Positions 18,145 to 26,108 of a DNA stretch of 64,000 nucleotides are shown here, piece by piece. Below the pieces are notes generated by a model, which ran no database searches, was not told where the DNA came from, and saw only the letters and a list, made by a program, of their open reading frames with translations. This DNA comes from an uncultured Opitutaceae bacterium (GTDB lineage: Bacteria > Verrucomicrobiota > Verrucomicrobiia > Opitutales > Opitutaceae). Both the position numbers and the translations under genes were made by a program. The stretch lies in the NCBI GenBank assembly GCA_951813085.1, contig OX638348.1, positions 3,977,627 through 4,041,626 on the forward strand, read 5' to 3'. Each line of letters begins with the position of its first letter. The stretch's first letter is position 1.

Positions 18145-18909
18145 ATGGCCCCTCAAGGCGTTAAAACGTATCCCTCGCGAAGCCTTCATGGCTCGATAGT
18201 GCATGAACTAGGCAGGCGAATCGTTTCCGGGCAGTACTTGCTAGGAGAGACGCTGCCGATCGAGGAAGATCTTCGGGCGGAGCTGGATGTGAGCCGAAAT
18301 GCGCTGCACGAGGCTATCAAGGTGCTCTCAGCAAAGGGATTGCTCTCCGTTAAGACGCGTACTGGGACGAGCGTGCAGCCGCGCGACCGCTGGCACTTGA
18401 CCGATCCGGACGTTCTCGCCTGGTCCATGGCGGGGGATATCGACCGCGACGTCGTAATTTGGCTCACGGAATTTCGGAGCGTCATCGAACCTGCCGCCGC
18501 CGAAATGGCGGCTTCCAGAGCTAGTTCGGAAGAGAGGCGCGCCATCGGTGAACGAATGCGGGAATTCGAGAACGCTTGTCGCGAGAGCGACGGTAGCGAA
18601 CAGGCTCGCCAAGTTTGCATCGACGCGGACATAGCCTTCCATGGCGCCATATTTTCGGCGGCTGGAAACCCGCTTTTGGAGACTGTGGTAACCAATATTA
18701 GCTCGGCCTTAGCCCCTAGCCGCGTATTGACCGGCAGCGTACCTGGCGCGTCCTTGCGTTCGCTTCCTCTGCATTTGGCAATCGGTCGAGCGGTGGTCGA
18801 AGGGCGTGCTAGCGACGCCAAGACTGCTATGATCGAGCTATGCAAAAGCGTCGCTGAAGACGTGGAAACCGCTCTGGACTCGGAGTTGGTCGACGAACGC
18901 CAGACTTAG
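18145..18909 (+). CDS. GntR-family transcriptional regulator, FadR subfamily
   Basis: The 254-residue protein has an N-terminal winged helix (HELGRRIVSGQYLLGETLPIEEDL... with DVSRNALHEAIKVLSAKGLL as the recognition region) and a C-terminal all-helical FCD ligand domain from about residue 95. FCD metal and ligand positions are visible: the Asp/His of DADIAFHGAIFSAAGN and the later His in PLHLAIGRAVV. Members bind small carboxylates, often sugar acids or keto acids, and release DNA. Divergent arrangement with the dehydrogenase suggests local regulation of it. The ligand cannot be read from sequence. Confidence 0.9.
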   Translation: MAPQGVKTYPSRSLHGSIVHELGRRIVSGQYLLGETLPIEEDLRAELDVSRNALHEAIKVLSAKGLLSVKTRTGTSVQPRDRWHLTDPDVLAWSMAGDIDRDVVIWLTEFRSVIEPAAAEMAASRASSEERRAIGERMREFENACRESDGSEQARQVCIDADIAFHGAIFSAAGNPLLETVVTNISSALAPSRVLTGSVPGASLRSLPLHLAIGRAVVEGRASDAKTAMIELCKSVAEDVETALDSELVDERQT

Positions 18910-19048
18910 CGATTTCGTTTCGCTTGCAATAGAAGCTGGCGAAACTATGGAACTCTGCTCTTCGCTTCGTAATATGAAACCGACCCTTGTTAGGCGCTGT
19001 ATTAGGGAGCGTTCGGCTCTCGAGCGGAAAATCTTCTCTCTGCAAACT

Positions 19049-21082
19049 ATGAAACGATACTCTACTCTTGCCGCCCTGATAGCGGTTCTTTTCGGTCAAT
19101 TAGGCCTGCGAGCCCAATCGCTCGAACTCGTGTCAATTAAGACCTTTGACGATGTGTCTGCGGATGTAAGCGGTGGACCGATCGAAATTGATTTGACCGA
19201 ACACTTCGATATCGACGGCGTGACCGGACAGATTGTGGAGCTGACGTATAATCTTGGAGTGATCAACTTGGAGATGCTGCCCGCTGCTGCTCCCTTGAAC
19301 GTGGAGAATTTTCTCAGCTACGTAGACGATGACACTTTTAACGATACGATTATCCATCGATCGATAACCGCCCAAGATCTTACGATACTGCAAGGGGGTA
19401 GCTTTACGGCCGCCTTTCCGTCGCTGGCAGTAGAAACGCGCGACCCTGTCGTGAATGAATTTTCGCTGAGCAACGTTCGAGGAACCTTGTCGATGGCCAA
19501 GCTTCCCAATGACCCCGATAGCGCGACGAGCGGTTATTTTATTAACGTGGGAGACAATTCATCGAATCTGGATAGCCAGAATGGAGGGTTTACGGTTTTC
19601 GCTCGCGTGATTGGTACAGGGCTGGATGTAGCGGATGTCATGCTAGCGGTGCAAACATGGCCTCAGATCGACTTGCTCCAGGATGGATTCCCATTTGACG
19701 ATGTCCCATTGCTAGGTACAGCGGATGATCCTATCGGGCCGGAATTCATGCTTGTGCTAGAAAATGCGGTACGCGTATCGGATTTTCCAAATACAGATGG
19801 CGACCCATCTATGCTTTCCTTCAACGTTGCCAGCGCGATGGATGCGATCGCGACAGTGTCTACGGATGGCTCGACGCTGGTGATTGAGCCGGGCCTTGGC
19901 GCTTTGGGAACGACCCAGGTAACCGTAACGGCGGTCGATAGCAATGGGAACGAAATTGCTGAAACCTTCGATGTGGAAATTACATCCACAGTGCCATTCT
20001 TTCGCAGTCAACCCATGCCTCGCGTTGTCGAAGTGGGGCGGCCTGTTACACTTTCCGCTGATGTCGTCGGAGGCGAAGAAGCAACCTACCAATGGAATTT
20101 GGATGGCAATCCTATCGCAGGAGCGACGGAGATGACATACACAGTAGATTCGTTTACCGTGAATGATTCAGGCGACTATACGCTAAGCGCTGCTAATACC
20201 GAAGGCACTGCTACCTCTGAAGTGGCGAGTATCCAATCCGTGAATAATTCGGGTAGGCTCATCAATATATCTACAAGAGGCGTGGCGCGATCGGGGGAGT
20301 CCTCACTGATCGTTGGCTTTTTCCTAAATGGTGGCTCAGGAGAAAAAGAATTGGTTGTACGAGGAGTCGGGCCGGATCTAATTGATCGAGGTGTAACGGA
20401 TGCTATGCTGGATCCGGTTTTGCGTTTTCGTTCTGGCGATACGCTAGACATTACCAATTCTAGCTGGGAGGCGGGGACGGACTTGGATCTACTTGACGAA
20501 CTTTTGCCGCGGTCAGGTGCGTTTCCATTTGAGCCGGGGAGCAAAGATTCACTCGTAATCGGATCGTTTCCGGTAACGTCAGCAGGCTATAGCGCTCTGA
20601 TCGCTCCTAATGCCGGCGAAAATGATGGAATCGTGCTCGCTGAGGTGTTCGATGCAGATGAGGATCTATTCAATACCGATGTGCGCCTTGTCAATATTTC
20701 TACGCGAGCGGAAGTCGGCACTGGCCAAGACGTATTGATCGCCGGATTCTGGTTGGCAGGTACTGAGAAAGCGAACGTGCTAATTAGGGCGATCGGCCCG
20801 GGTCTGGATGGTACAGGTGTGCAAAACTTCATAACGAATCCTGAAGTAACCATCAAGAATCTGGCCCAAGAAACCATAGGCTATTCAGACGATTGGGGAG
20901 ATACTGCCTTTAAGGATACTCTCATTCGAGAAATGGAAAACTCGGGCGCCGTTGTTCCGGCTGAAGGAAGCGCGGATTCCGCTATCATTCTCACTTTGGA
21001 TCCTGGGGGCTACTCGGCGATCATGAGTGGTGTGGATGAAGCCACGGGAATTGGCTTGGTGGAAGTCTTCGAGGTCCGTTAA
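19049..21082 (+). CDS. Secreted multidomain protein: cyclophilin-like, Ig-like and Opitutae-type repeats
   Basis: I place the start at ATG 19049, because it yields a clear signal peptide (MKRYSTLAALIAVLFG...LRAQS); the frame opens further upstream at 18947. Order in the 677-residue product: cyclophilin-type domain at about 65-200 (IIHRSI, NEFSLSNVRGTLSMAKLP, NGGFTVFARVIG), a cadherin- or Ig-like strand region at 250-310, an Ig-like domain at 316-396, then two copies of a repeat with NISTRGVARSGESSLIVGFF and NISTRAEVGTGQDVLIAGFW, each followed by GxGPxL. In the cyclophilin part the usual Gln of SQFFI reads SATSGYFIN, so prolyl isomerase activity may be weak or absent. It is probably extracellular or surface-attached; the target is unknown. 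Confidence 0.75.
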   Translation: MKRYSTLAALIAVLFGQLGLRAQSLELVSIKTFDDVSADVSGGPIEIDLTEHFDIDGVTGQIVELTYNLGVINLEMLPAAAPLNVENFLSYVDDDTFNDTIIHRSITAQDLTILQGGSFTAAFPSLAVETRDPVVNEFSLSNVRGTLSMAKLPNDPDSATSGYFINVGDNSSNLDSQNGGFTVFARVIGTGLDVADVMLAVQTWPQIDLLQDGFPFDDVPLLGTADDPIGPEFMLVLENAVRVSDFPNTDGDPSMLSFNVASAMDAIATVSTDGSTLVIEPGLGALGTTQVTVTAVDSNGNEIAETFDVEITSTVPFFRSQPMPRVVEVGRPVTLSADVVGGEEATYQWNLDGNPIAGATEMTYTVDSFTVNDSGDYTLSAANTEGTATSEVASIQSVNNSGRLINISTRGVARSGESSLIVGFFLNGGSGEKELVVRGVGPDLIDRGVTDAMLDPVLRFRSGDTLDITNSSWEAGTDLDLLDELLPRSGAFPFEPGSKDSLVIGSFPVTSAGYSALIAPNAGENDGIVLAEVFDADEDLFNTDVRLVNISTRAEVGTGQDVLIAGFWLAGTEKANVLIRAIGPGLDGTGVQNFITNPEVTIKNLAQETIGYSDDWGDTAFKDTLIREMENSGAVVPAEGSADSAIILTLDPGGYSAIMSGVDEATGIGLVEVFEVR

Positions 21083-21104
21083 TGAAGCATCGATTGGATT
21101 GCTG

Positions 21105-21998
21105 CTAAAATAGATCCATCTGTTTCCCCTCACGCTCGGGTGCCTGGGTATCGCAAGCGAATGCGGGAAATGGTGGTAGGAGGGGATTCAATTTCTTAAG
21201 CTGAGCATGCAGCGCTCTTGCTAGAAAGGGCACGTTTGCTTCGTCGGGACAATGCGAGAATACGAACGGTTGCTTACCTTCGAGTATCCATTTATTGACG
21301 ACAGGTGCCCATTCTTTTATCCAAGTTTCGTTTTCGGAGAGTTTGTTCTGCCCGACGAAACGTATGAATGGGTGCTTGGACAGGGCGACTTTTCGAATAG
21401 GAGTTTGCGGTTTTCGTGATTGCGCCGAGGTTTCGTCCTCGTCGGGTGATTGAGAGGCGAATAGGGGTCGGCTATCGAAGATTACTTTGTCGATGCCGAG
21501 GCTTTCTAGCAGGTCATCGAATCGATTTTCGTTGTCAGACTTGTCGTACCAGGTGACGTGGCGCGCTTCTACCGCGTATCGAAATTCTTTGGGCAGCGAT
21601 TGCAGGTAGGCCTTTAGCGTATCGAAGCTATTTGCATTGAACGACGGGGGAAGCTGAAGAAAGCTGGGGCCCAGGCGATCGCCATGGGCTAGGGCTTCGA
21701 GTATTTTTATGAATGAAGCCGTTTCGTCGCTGGCATCAGCGAGCCGTCGATCATGGGAAATCGATTTTGGGAATTTCGGACAGAACTTGAAGCCGGCGCC
21801 GGATTCCGCCATCCAACGCTCGATCGTTGCGAGCGGCGGAATTGCATAGAAGATAGAATTCGCTTCGACGGTATTGAAAATCTTGGCGTACTCTCGGAGC
21901 GCGTCTCGAGAGTCGACCCGATGGTTGAAAACCGTGCCGATCCAATCGCGGCAGTTCCACACAGGGCATCCCGTGTGGTAAAGTGCAGATTCCTTCAT
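21105..21998 (-). CDS. DUF72 (YecE-like) family protein
   Basis: The 297-residue protein begins with the family opening GCPVWNCRDWIG and the NTVEANSIFYAIPP segment, and keeps the later QLPPSF, YAVEARHVTW and FVFSHCPDEANVP motifs. DUF72 proteins have a TIM-barrel-like fold; their function is not established, although the active-site-like pocket suggests a hydrolase or phosphate-binding role. A poorly conserved loop rich in Glu and Asp (SPDEDETSAQS) sits mid-protein. It is the last gene of a minus-strand run with hisI, a HAD phosphatase and a DUF971 gene. Confidence 0.85.
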   Translation of the reverse strand: MKESALYHTGCPVWNCRDWIGTVFNHRVDSRDALREYAKIFNTVEANSIFYAIPPLATIERWMAESGAGFKFCPKFPKSISHDRRLADASDETASFIKILEALAHGDRLGPSFLQLPPSFNANSFDTLKAYLQSLPKEFRYAVEARHVTWYDKSDNENRFDDLLESLGIDKVIFDSRPLFASQSPDEDETSAQSRKPQTPIRKVALSKHPFIRFVGQNKLSENETWIKEWAPVVNKWILEGKQPFVFSHCPDEANVPFLARALHAQLKKLNPLLPPFPAFACDTQAPEREGKQMDLF

Positions 21999-22031
21999 GT
22001 GTGGGAGCGTTGAAGCGAAGAACTTCCCTGG

Positions 22032-22478
22032 CTATCCTTTGCTGTACACCTTATCGGGATCGAATAGCGGTTCGCCCCCATCAAAGACTAGCTTCCCGGA
22101 ATCACTATCAAATTTGCGGTAGAAGCATGATCGGTATCCATTGTGGCAGGAAGCGCCATTGGAGCCAATCTCCGCTTTGCAGAGAATCACGTCTTGGTCG
22201 CAGTCGGTTCTCAGCTCCACCAGACGCTGAATTTGCCCGGATGACTCTCCTTTGACCCACAGCTTCCCTCGGGAGCGGCTGAAATATGTGACCTTTCCTG
22301 ACGAAAGAGTATGCTCGAGCGCCTCTCGATTCATGAAGGCGAACATAAGTACTTCATTTGTGTGTACGTCTGTTGTGATGCAAGGGATCAACCCATCCGA
22401 GTCGAACTTTGGTTGGAGCTTGAGGCCCTTTTCTATTTCCTCCTTCGAGGACCTTTCATGTAGACACGTCTCTGGCAT
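22032..22478 (-). CDS. hisI: Phosphoribosyl-AMP cyclohydrolase
   Basis: HisI opens the adenine ring of phosphoribosyl-AMP in the third step of histidine synthesis. The 148-residue product shows the family core: DVHTNEVLMFAFMNREAL, SRSRGKLWVKGESSG, RTDCDQDVILCK with the metal-binding DCDxD, and GASCHNGYRSCFYR with the zinc cysteines. I prefer ATG 22478; a TTG 14 codons upstream is possible but extends the protein with non-conserved residues. There is no fused HisE domain. The gene is isolated from other his genes and sits between the HAD and DUF72 genes. Confidence 0.95.
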   Translation of the reverse strand: MPETCLHERSSKEEIEKGLKLQPKFDSDGLIPCITTDVHTNEVLMFAFMNREALEHTLSSGKVTYFSRSRGKLWVKGESSGQIQRLVELRTDCDQDVILCKAEIGSNGASCHNGYRSCFYRKFDSDSGKLVFDGGEPLFDPDKVYSKG

Positions 22479-22531
22479 TATCGGTCGAATGAATCGGACC
22501 GAAACGAATCTGTAAAGCAATGATTGGAGCC

Positions 22532-23239
22532 TTAAGAATCGGACAGGTCTCTCAAAAGATCGCCCAGGCGCTTAATGACGAATGCGCCTTTTGGGGCATC
22601 AAAGGGCTTGCTCGTTAGATGAGCAGCTTGGAAACCGGAATCGATTGCTCCCGCGATATCCTCAATGGGGTGATCCCCAACGTGAAGTATGTTGGCGTGC
22701 GGAACGCCCAAGGCTTGGGCGGCGTGGGCGAAGAGTCGCCGGTCTGGCTTCGAATATCCAACTTCACTAGAGATGATTATCTTTGTGAATTTGTTTTGTA
22801 TACCCTTGTCCGCGAGGACCTGCAAGACGCGCCGGTCCCAATTGGTCAGCAGCGCTACGGAAATCCCCCGGTTGACAAACCAATTAAGCACACGATCCGC
22901 GTCCTCATTTAGCGTCCAACGACTGCCTTTCGCGAATTCGCTCCACAGTGCTTCGAAGAGGGCATCGAAGTCTTGAGGCACTGTGGTTAACGAGCGCAGA
23001 GCGCGCGAAACGATTTCTCTCCAGTACATTCGTTCGCCTTCCTCTCCTTTTTCTGGAAAGTCAGTCTCGGCTACAGACTTGAACGCAGTTTGAAATTCTC
23101 GCTCGAGCGGACCCGCTTCCAGCCTTAGCCCGAATTGGGCCATAATTTCCTGATAGACGCCACCGACGGACGGGTAGGGGAACAGGAGCGTCCCCGCGGC
23201 ATCGAAGGTCACCGCCTTTATTGAGTCCAGCGGTTTCAC
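22532..23239 (-). CDS. HAD-superfamily hydrolase (HDHD3-like)
   Basis: The 235-residue phosphatase-like protein has motif I VTFDAAGTLL, with the nucleophilic Asp but Ala instead of the second Asp, as in the HDHD3-like subgroup. Motif II is LTNWDRR, motif III the Lys in GYSKPDRRLF, and motif IV HVGDHPIEDIAGA. A helical cap lies between motifs I and II. The GTG start at 23239 overlaps the stop of the upstream DUF971 gene (GTGA), so translation is probably coupled. The substrate is unknown; with hisI downstream, a nucleotide or sugar phosphate is one possibility. Confidence 0.88.
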   Translation of the reverse strand: MKPLDSIKAVTFDAAGTLLFPYPSVGGVYQEIMAQFGLRLEAGPLEREFQTAFKSVAETDFPEKGEEGERMYWREIVSRALRSLTTVPQDFDALFEALWSEFAKGSRWTLNEDADRVLNWFVNRGISVALLTNWDRRVLQVLADKGIQNKFTKIIISSEVGYSKPDRRLFAHAAQALGVPHANILHVGDHPIEDIAGAIDSGFQAAHLTSKPFDAPKGAFVIKRLGDLLRDLSDS

Positions 23240-23535
23240 GCGTCGCCCAGCTTCTTGAGCAGATCGTAGCTATAGATCCCGGTATTGTGACCGTCCGAAA
23301 ACTGGAATCGCAGGGCGTAGTTGCCGATTGCGGTCCAGGACTCGACCGCAATCTCGGAGTAGTCTTTTCCGCTTTCACCCCCGTACTGGGTTCCGAAAAT
23401 ATCCTTCTCGCCCGAAACTGAAGCGCTGGGCGAATGGGCTCTCAGGCATTCGGAGGAAATATAGCTCTCGGTTCCGTCCTCCCAGATGATCGCTAGCTCG
23501 GTACCGATGAGTTCTATGGTTCTCGGTGGAATCAT
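23236..23535 (-). CDS. DUF971 domain protein
   Basis: The frame is open from 23628, but the conserved domain begins at MIPPRTIELIG, so I use ATG 23535 (99 residues). Family features are the strand IIWEDGTESYISSECLRAHSP near the N-terminus and the C-terminal WTAIGNYALRFQFSDGH followed by GIYSYDLLKKL. DUF971 resembles the N-terminal domain of gamma-butyrobetaine hydroxylase and also occurs near iron-sulfur genes; its role is not settled. The Cys-rich loop often seen after ECLR in this family is replaced by HSPSAS, so metal binding there is unlikely. Confidence 0.85.
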   Translation of the reverse strand: MIPPRTIELIGTELAIIWEDGTESYISSECLRAHSPSASVSGEKDIFGTQYGGESGKDYSEIAVESWTAIGNYALRFQFSDGHNTGIYSYDLLKKLGDA

Positions 23536-23703
23536 AGCGGCGGAATCTAGAGTTCGGTTGCAAAATATCAATACCGAGTTCGAAGGGGAGTGGATTTCCT
23601 TCCGGATCGATTGCGTTCTTCGTGCCAATTGCGGCTTGAAAGCGCTCTGTCAGTAAAAAGGCCGCTAAAGCAGATGCCTTTCACACGTTGTTAATCGTTA
23701 AGA

Positions 23704-23759
23704 TGGGTAAGCGTGGCGAAAGATTTTGACAAAATGGGGAGAAATGGGGAATTTTGGGA
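23704..23759 (+). promoter_or_regulatory. MraZ operator array (TGGGN repeats) over the dcw promoter
   Basis: Three TGGG(G/A) boxes at 23735, 23745 and 23755 are separated by exactly five bases, the 10-base periodicity known for MraZ binding boxes. Two further boxes in 10-base register lie at 23704 (TGGGT) and 23714 (TGGCG). A perfect -35 TTGACA at 23726-23731 with a poor -10 near 23750 overlaps the array, which fits autorepression of mraZ and the cluster by MraZ. The array also argues that mraZ starts after it, at 23792. Confidence 0.8.
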
Positions 23760-23791
23760 GACTTTTCCACAGATTATTCCAGAAATCAGCG

Positions 23792-24244
23792 ATGACCTCC
23801 CTCGCCCGGACAGTTTATGTTGGCAAATACCAGCGTAACCTTGATTCGAAGAGTCGCCTAGCGATTCCTTCGAAATGGCGTTTTGATGGCGACATGGAGG
23901 ATGGCTACCTCGGATTGCCGGATCCGAGTGGATGCGTTCTCGTGCTCCCGCCTCAGCAGGTAGCGAAGCTATACGATAAAATCGAGGACCAGCAATTGAG
24001 CGACGAGGATGCTCAGGAGCTTCAGGACAAGCTGTTTTCTCAAGCGACTTTCTTCAGTTGCGACAAGCAGGGGAGGATAAACATGCCCGACGATTTGCTA
24101 GAGCACGCGGGAATTGGGAGAGAGGCTATTCTCGTGGGTCGAATGATCAATTTCCGGATCTGGAGTCCCGCTCGATGGGGCGAAATCGATCCCAAGGCAA
24201 ACAATGACGACCTGGGCAAGCTAATGAAGCGTGTCAATCTATAG
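23792..24244 (+). CDS. mraZ: Transcriptional regulator MraZ
   Basis: MraZ is a ring-forming DNA-binding protein with two AbrB-like halves that regulates the dcw cluster from its own promoter. The 150-residue product shows the first half YVGKYQRNLDSKSRLAIPSKWR and the second half ATFFSCDKQGRINMPDDLLEHAGI, each with the D..GR/SR...P signature. The frame extends upstream to 23726, but that segment is promoter and operator sequence. It is the first gene of the cluster. Confidence 0.95.
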   Translation: MTSLARTVYVGKYQRNLDSKSRLAIPSKWRFDGDMEDGYLGLPDPSGCVLVLPPQQVAKLYDKIEDQQLSDEDAQELQDKLFSQATFFSCDKQGRINMPDDLLEHAGIGREAILVGRMINFRIWSPARWGEIDPKANNDDLGKLMKRVNL

Positions 24245-24258
24245 AGAAAGGAGCATCG

Positions 24259-24543
24259 ATGATCAAAAAGAATTCCACAAGCGCCTCTTTCTTCGCCTCA
24301 ATCTTCGGTCTACGATCGAAGAGAAGTCGAGGGTTAGGCCGGCATCAGCTATTTGGAATGGGAGGTACGTTCGGTCACGGCGTCATCCGCCATTGCGATT
24401 CATGGGATTTGGGCGATGAGACGCCAGATCGCGTCACGGTTCGTCAAGACATGGGAGAGATCGCCCAGCAGCGTCGCGAAGAGGCGATTGAACGACTTAG
24501 TCGAGGGAAGGAACAAGGCTTCTATGATTTCATTAATAGATAG
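24259..24543 (+). CDS. Hypothetical protein between mraZ and rsmH (94 aa)
   Basis: ATG 24259 follows a strong ribosome site (AAAGGAG, seven to eight bases upstream) and the mraZ stop by 14 bases. The 94-residue product has a basic N-terminal half (KRSRGLGRHQLFG), a Gly-rich middle and an acidic helical end (DMGEIAQQRREEAIERLSRG). No signal peptide, membrane helix or known domain is visible. It overlaps the chosen rsmH start by 20 bases. The good ribosome site, tight spacing and conserved position in a division cluster support a real gene; function is unknown. Confidence 0.65.
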   Translation: MIKKNSTSASFFASIFGLRSKRSRGLGRHQLFGMGGTFGHGVIRHCDSWDLGDETPDRVTVRQDMGEIAQQRREEAIERLSRGKEQGFYDFINR

Positions 24544-25477
24544 CTTCCATTCGAACGCGCTTATGGACGGACACGTTCCAGTTCTTTCGGAGGAAACGCT
24601 GGCTTTTCTCGAACCTGAGAACGGCGGCCTTTATCTGGACTGCACCTTTGGCGGAGGCGGCCACTCGAGAATGATTTTAGAAGCAGCGGATTGCGTAGTG
24701 GTGGCCCTAGACCAGGATCCCGCCGCGGAAGCGCGAGCGGTTAGTCTCGTAGAGGAATTCGGCGAACGATTCCGTTTCCACCGCATGAATTTTGCAAACC
24801 TAGATAAATTGGAGGAAGGACCGTTCGACGGCATCCTATTCGACTTCGGGGTGTCCTCCTTCCAGCTCGATCAACGCGATCGAGGCTTCTCCTTTCGAGG
24901 GGAGGCGCCTCTGGATATGCGAATGAACCCAGAGTCGGGGCAATCCGCAGCGGATTGGCTGGCGAATGCCAGCCGTCGCGAGCTGCAGGTTGCATTGCGC
25001 GACTATGGGGAAGAAAAAAACTGGCGTCGTATCGCAGACGCCATTGTCGAAGCGAGAGCGCTCTCACCACTCCTAACTACAAAAGACTTGTCGGATCTTA
25101 TCCTATCCTGCACTCCGGCAAGGCAGCGCTACGTATCGAAAATCCATCCTGCGACGAAGTCCTTTCAAGGAATTCGCATCGCAGTGAACAACGAGATCGA
25201 AGTGATCGAGCTTGGATTGCCAGCCGCTTTCGAGCGACTGAAGCCCAATGGCAGGCTTTGCGTGATTAGCTTCCATTCCCTGGAAGATCGAATCGCGAAA
25301 GTTCTGTTTCGCCGTTGGGCGGGGCGTCCCGAGCCTGGTGACAATCGACCTCAGGATATGCGAGAGGTCAAGGCGGAGTTGCTAACCCGTCGACCGGCAA
25401 TGGCCAGCGATAAGGAAATCGCGGTGAATGCGCGGAGCCGTTCCGCGAAACTCAGAGCGCTAAGGAAGGCGGAATAG
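24524..25477 (+). CDS. rsmH: 16S rRNA (cytosine(1402)-N(4))-methyltransferase
   Basis: RsmH methylates C1402 in the ribosomal decoding centre. The 317-residue product shows GHVPVLSEETLAFL, the SAM motif LYLDCTFGGGGHS, GILFDFGVSSFQLDQRDRGF and the C-terminal RLCVISFHSLEDR. ATG 24524 is preceded by a purine-rich AAGGAACAAGG; ATG 24563 would be a shorter alternative starting exactly at the conserved region. The frame is open further upstream to 24353 but that part overlaps the preceding small gene. It is in the usual dcw position after mraZ. Confidence 0.95.
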   Translation: MISLIDSFHSNALMDGHVPVLSEETLAFLEPENGGLYLDCTFGGGGHSRMILEAADCVVVALDQDPAAEARAVSLVEEFGERFRFHRMNFANLDKLEEGPFDGILFDFGVSSFQLDQRDRGFSFRGEAPLDMRMNPESGQSAADWLANASRRELQVALRDYGEEKNWRRIADAIVEARALSPLLTTKDLSDLILSCTPARQRYVSKIHPATKSFQGIRIAVNNEIEVIELGLPAAFERLKPNGRLCVISFHSLEDRIAKVLFRRWAGRPEPGDNRPQDMREVKAELLTRRPAMASDKEIAVNARSRSAKLRALRKAE

Positions 25478-25518
25478 TAAACATGATAACCAATAGCATA
25501 ATAAGGAGAAGCAGGATA

Positions 25519-25722
25519 ATGAACAACAGTACCACGCTTAAAGAAGCGCTAAACCGTCAATTCGTGGCTCTAGCCACGCATATGCCGCTTGAAAGCGGTC
25601 TATTTGAATACAAGCGAAGCGAGCAGATCGGTTCGAACAAACCCACAATTTCATTTAAGTCATTTGAACGGGCGTATCCTGTTTTTGAGGATAGCGCTAA
25701 CGTTCCGCTAGAAGCTAGATGA
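25519..25722 (+). CDS. Hypothetical small protein between rsmH and ftsL (67 aa)
   Basis: ATG 25519 has an AAGGAG ribosome site about ten bases upstream. The 67-residue product (MNNSTTLKEALNRQF...) has no membrane helix, signal or known motif. Its stop overlaps the ftsL start in an ATGA arrangement, which suggests coupled translation. I do not recognise a family. The ribosome site and coupling are the main support; a role as a small divisome or cluster-specific protein is only positional inference. Confidence 0.6.
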   Translation: MNNSTTLKEALNRQFVALATHMPLESGLFEYKRSEQIGSNKPTISFKSFERAYPVFEDSANVPLEAR

Positions 25723-26099
25723 GTCGGAATTCCAAGAGTCGCAGAGCCAACCAAGTCCTGAATCGTATCATCGCCTATTCGCTGGTGATGCTCGCGCTCG
25801 TGGGAGGATTCGGAATCATAACGGTATGGATGCGTCACCAGACGTCACAAACGGCGAAGCGCCTCCAAGCGGTCGAGCAACTAATCGTTGAAGAACGTCG
25901 CACTTTGGCCCAGCTCGACGTGGAGCTCGCATTGGGTAAGTCTACGGACAAGCTGATAGATCTCAATCGTAGTCTTGACCTCAACCTTCGCGAACCTGTT
26001 TACACGCAGATCGTGCATGTGAACGAGAACGTAGAAGCTCGTCTCTATGAGAAAAGCGCGAACCGCGTTTCTACCGCATCCGTTTCGTCTGGCAACTAG
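25719..26099 (+). CDS. ftsL: FtsL-like cell division protein
   Basis: The 126-residue protein has a basic cytoplasmic N-terminus (NSKSRRANQVLNR), one membrane helix (about residues 18-40) and a periplasmic coiled-coil stretch (about 45-75) then a short tail. This bitopic plus coiled-coil layout and the position between rsmH and ftsI are those of FtsL, which works with FtsB and FtsQ to activate FtsWI in septal wall synthesis. Sequence identity in this family is too low for a motif proof. No separate ftsB is visible in the window. Confidence 0.75.
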   Translation: MSRNSKSRRANQVLNRIIAYSLVMLALVGGFGIITVWMRHQTSQTAKRLQAVEQLIVEERRTLAQLDVELALGKSTDKLIDLNRSLDLNLREPVYTQIVHVNENVEARLYEKSANRVSTASVSSGN

Positions 26100-26108
26100 A
26101 GGTGATTG

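Noticed and set aside
23726..23791. Upstream extension of mraZ from TTG 23726
   Set aside because: This TTG is part of the -35 element and the extension translates the MraZ operator; homology starts at 23792.
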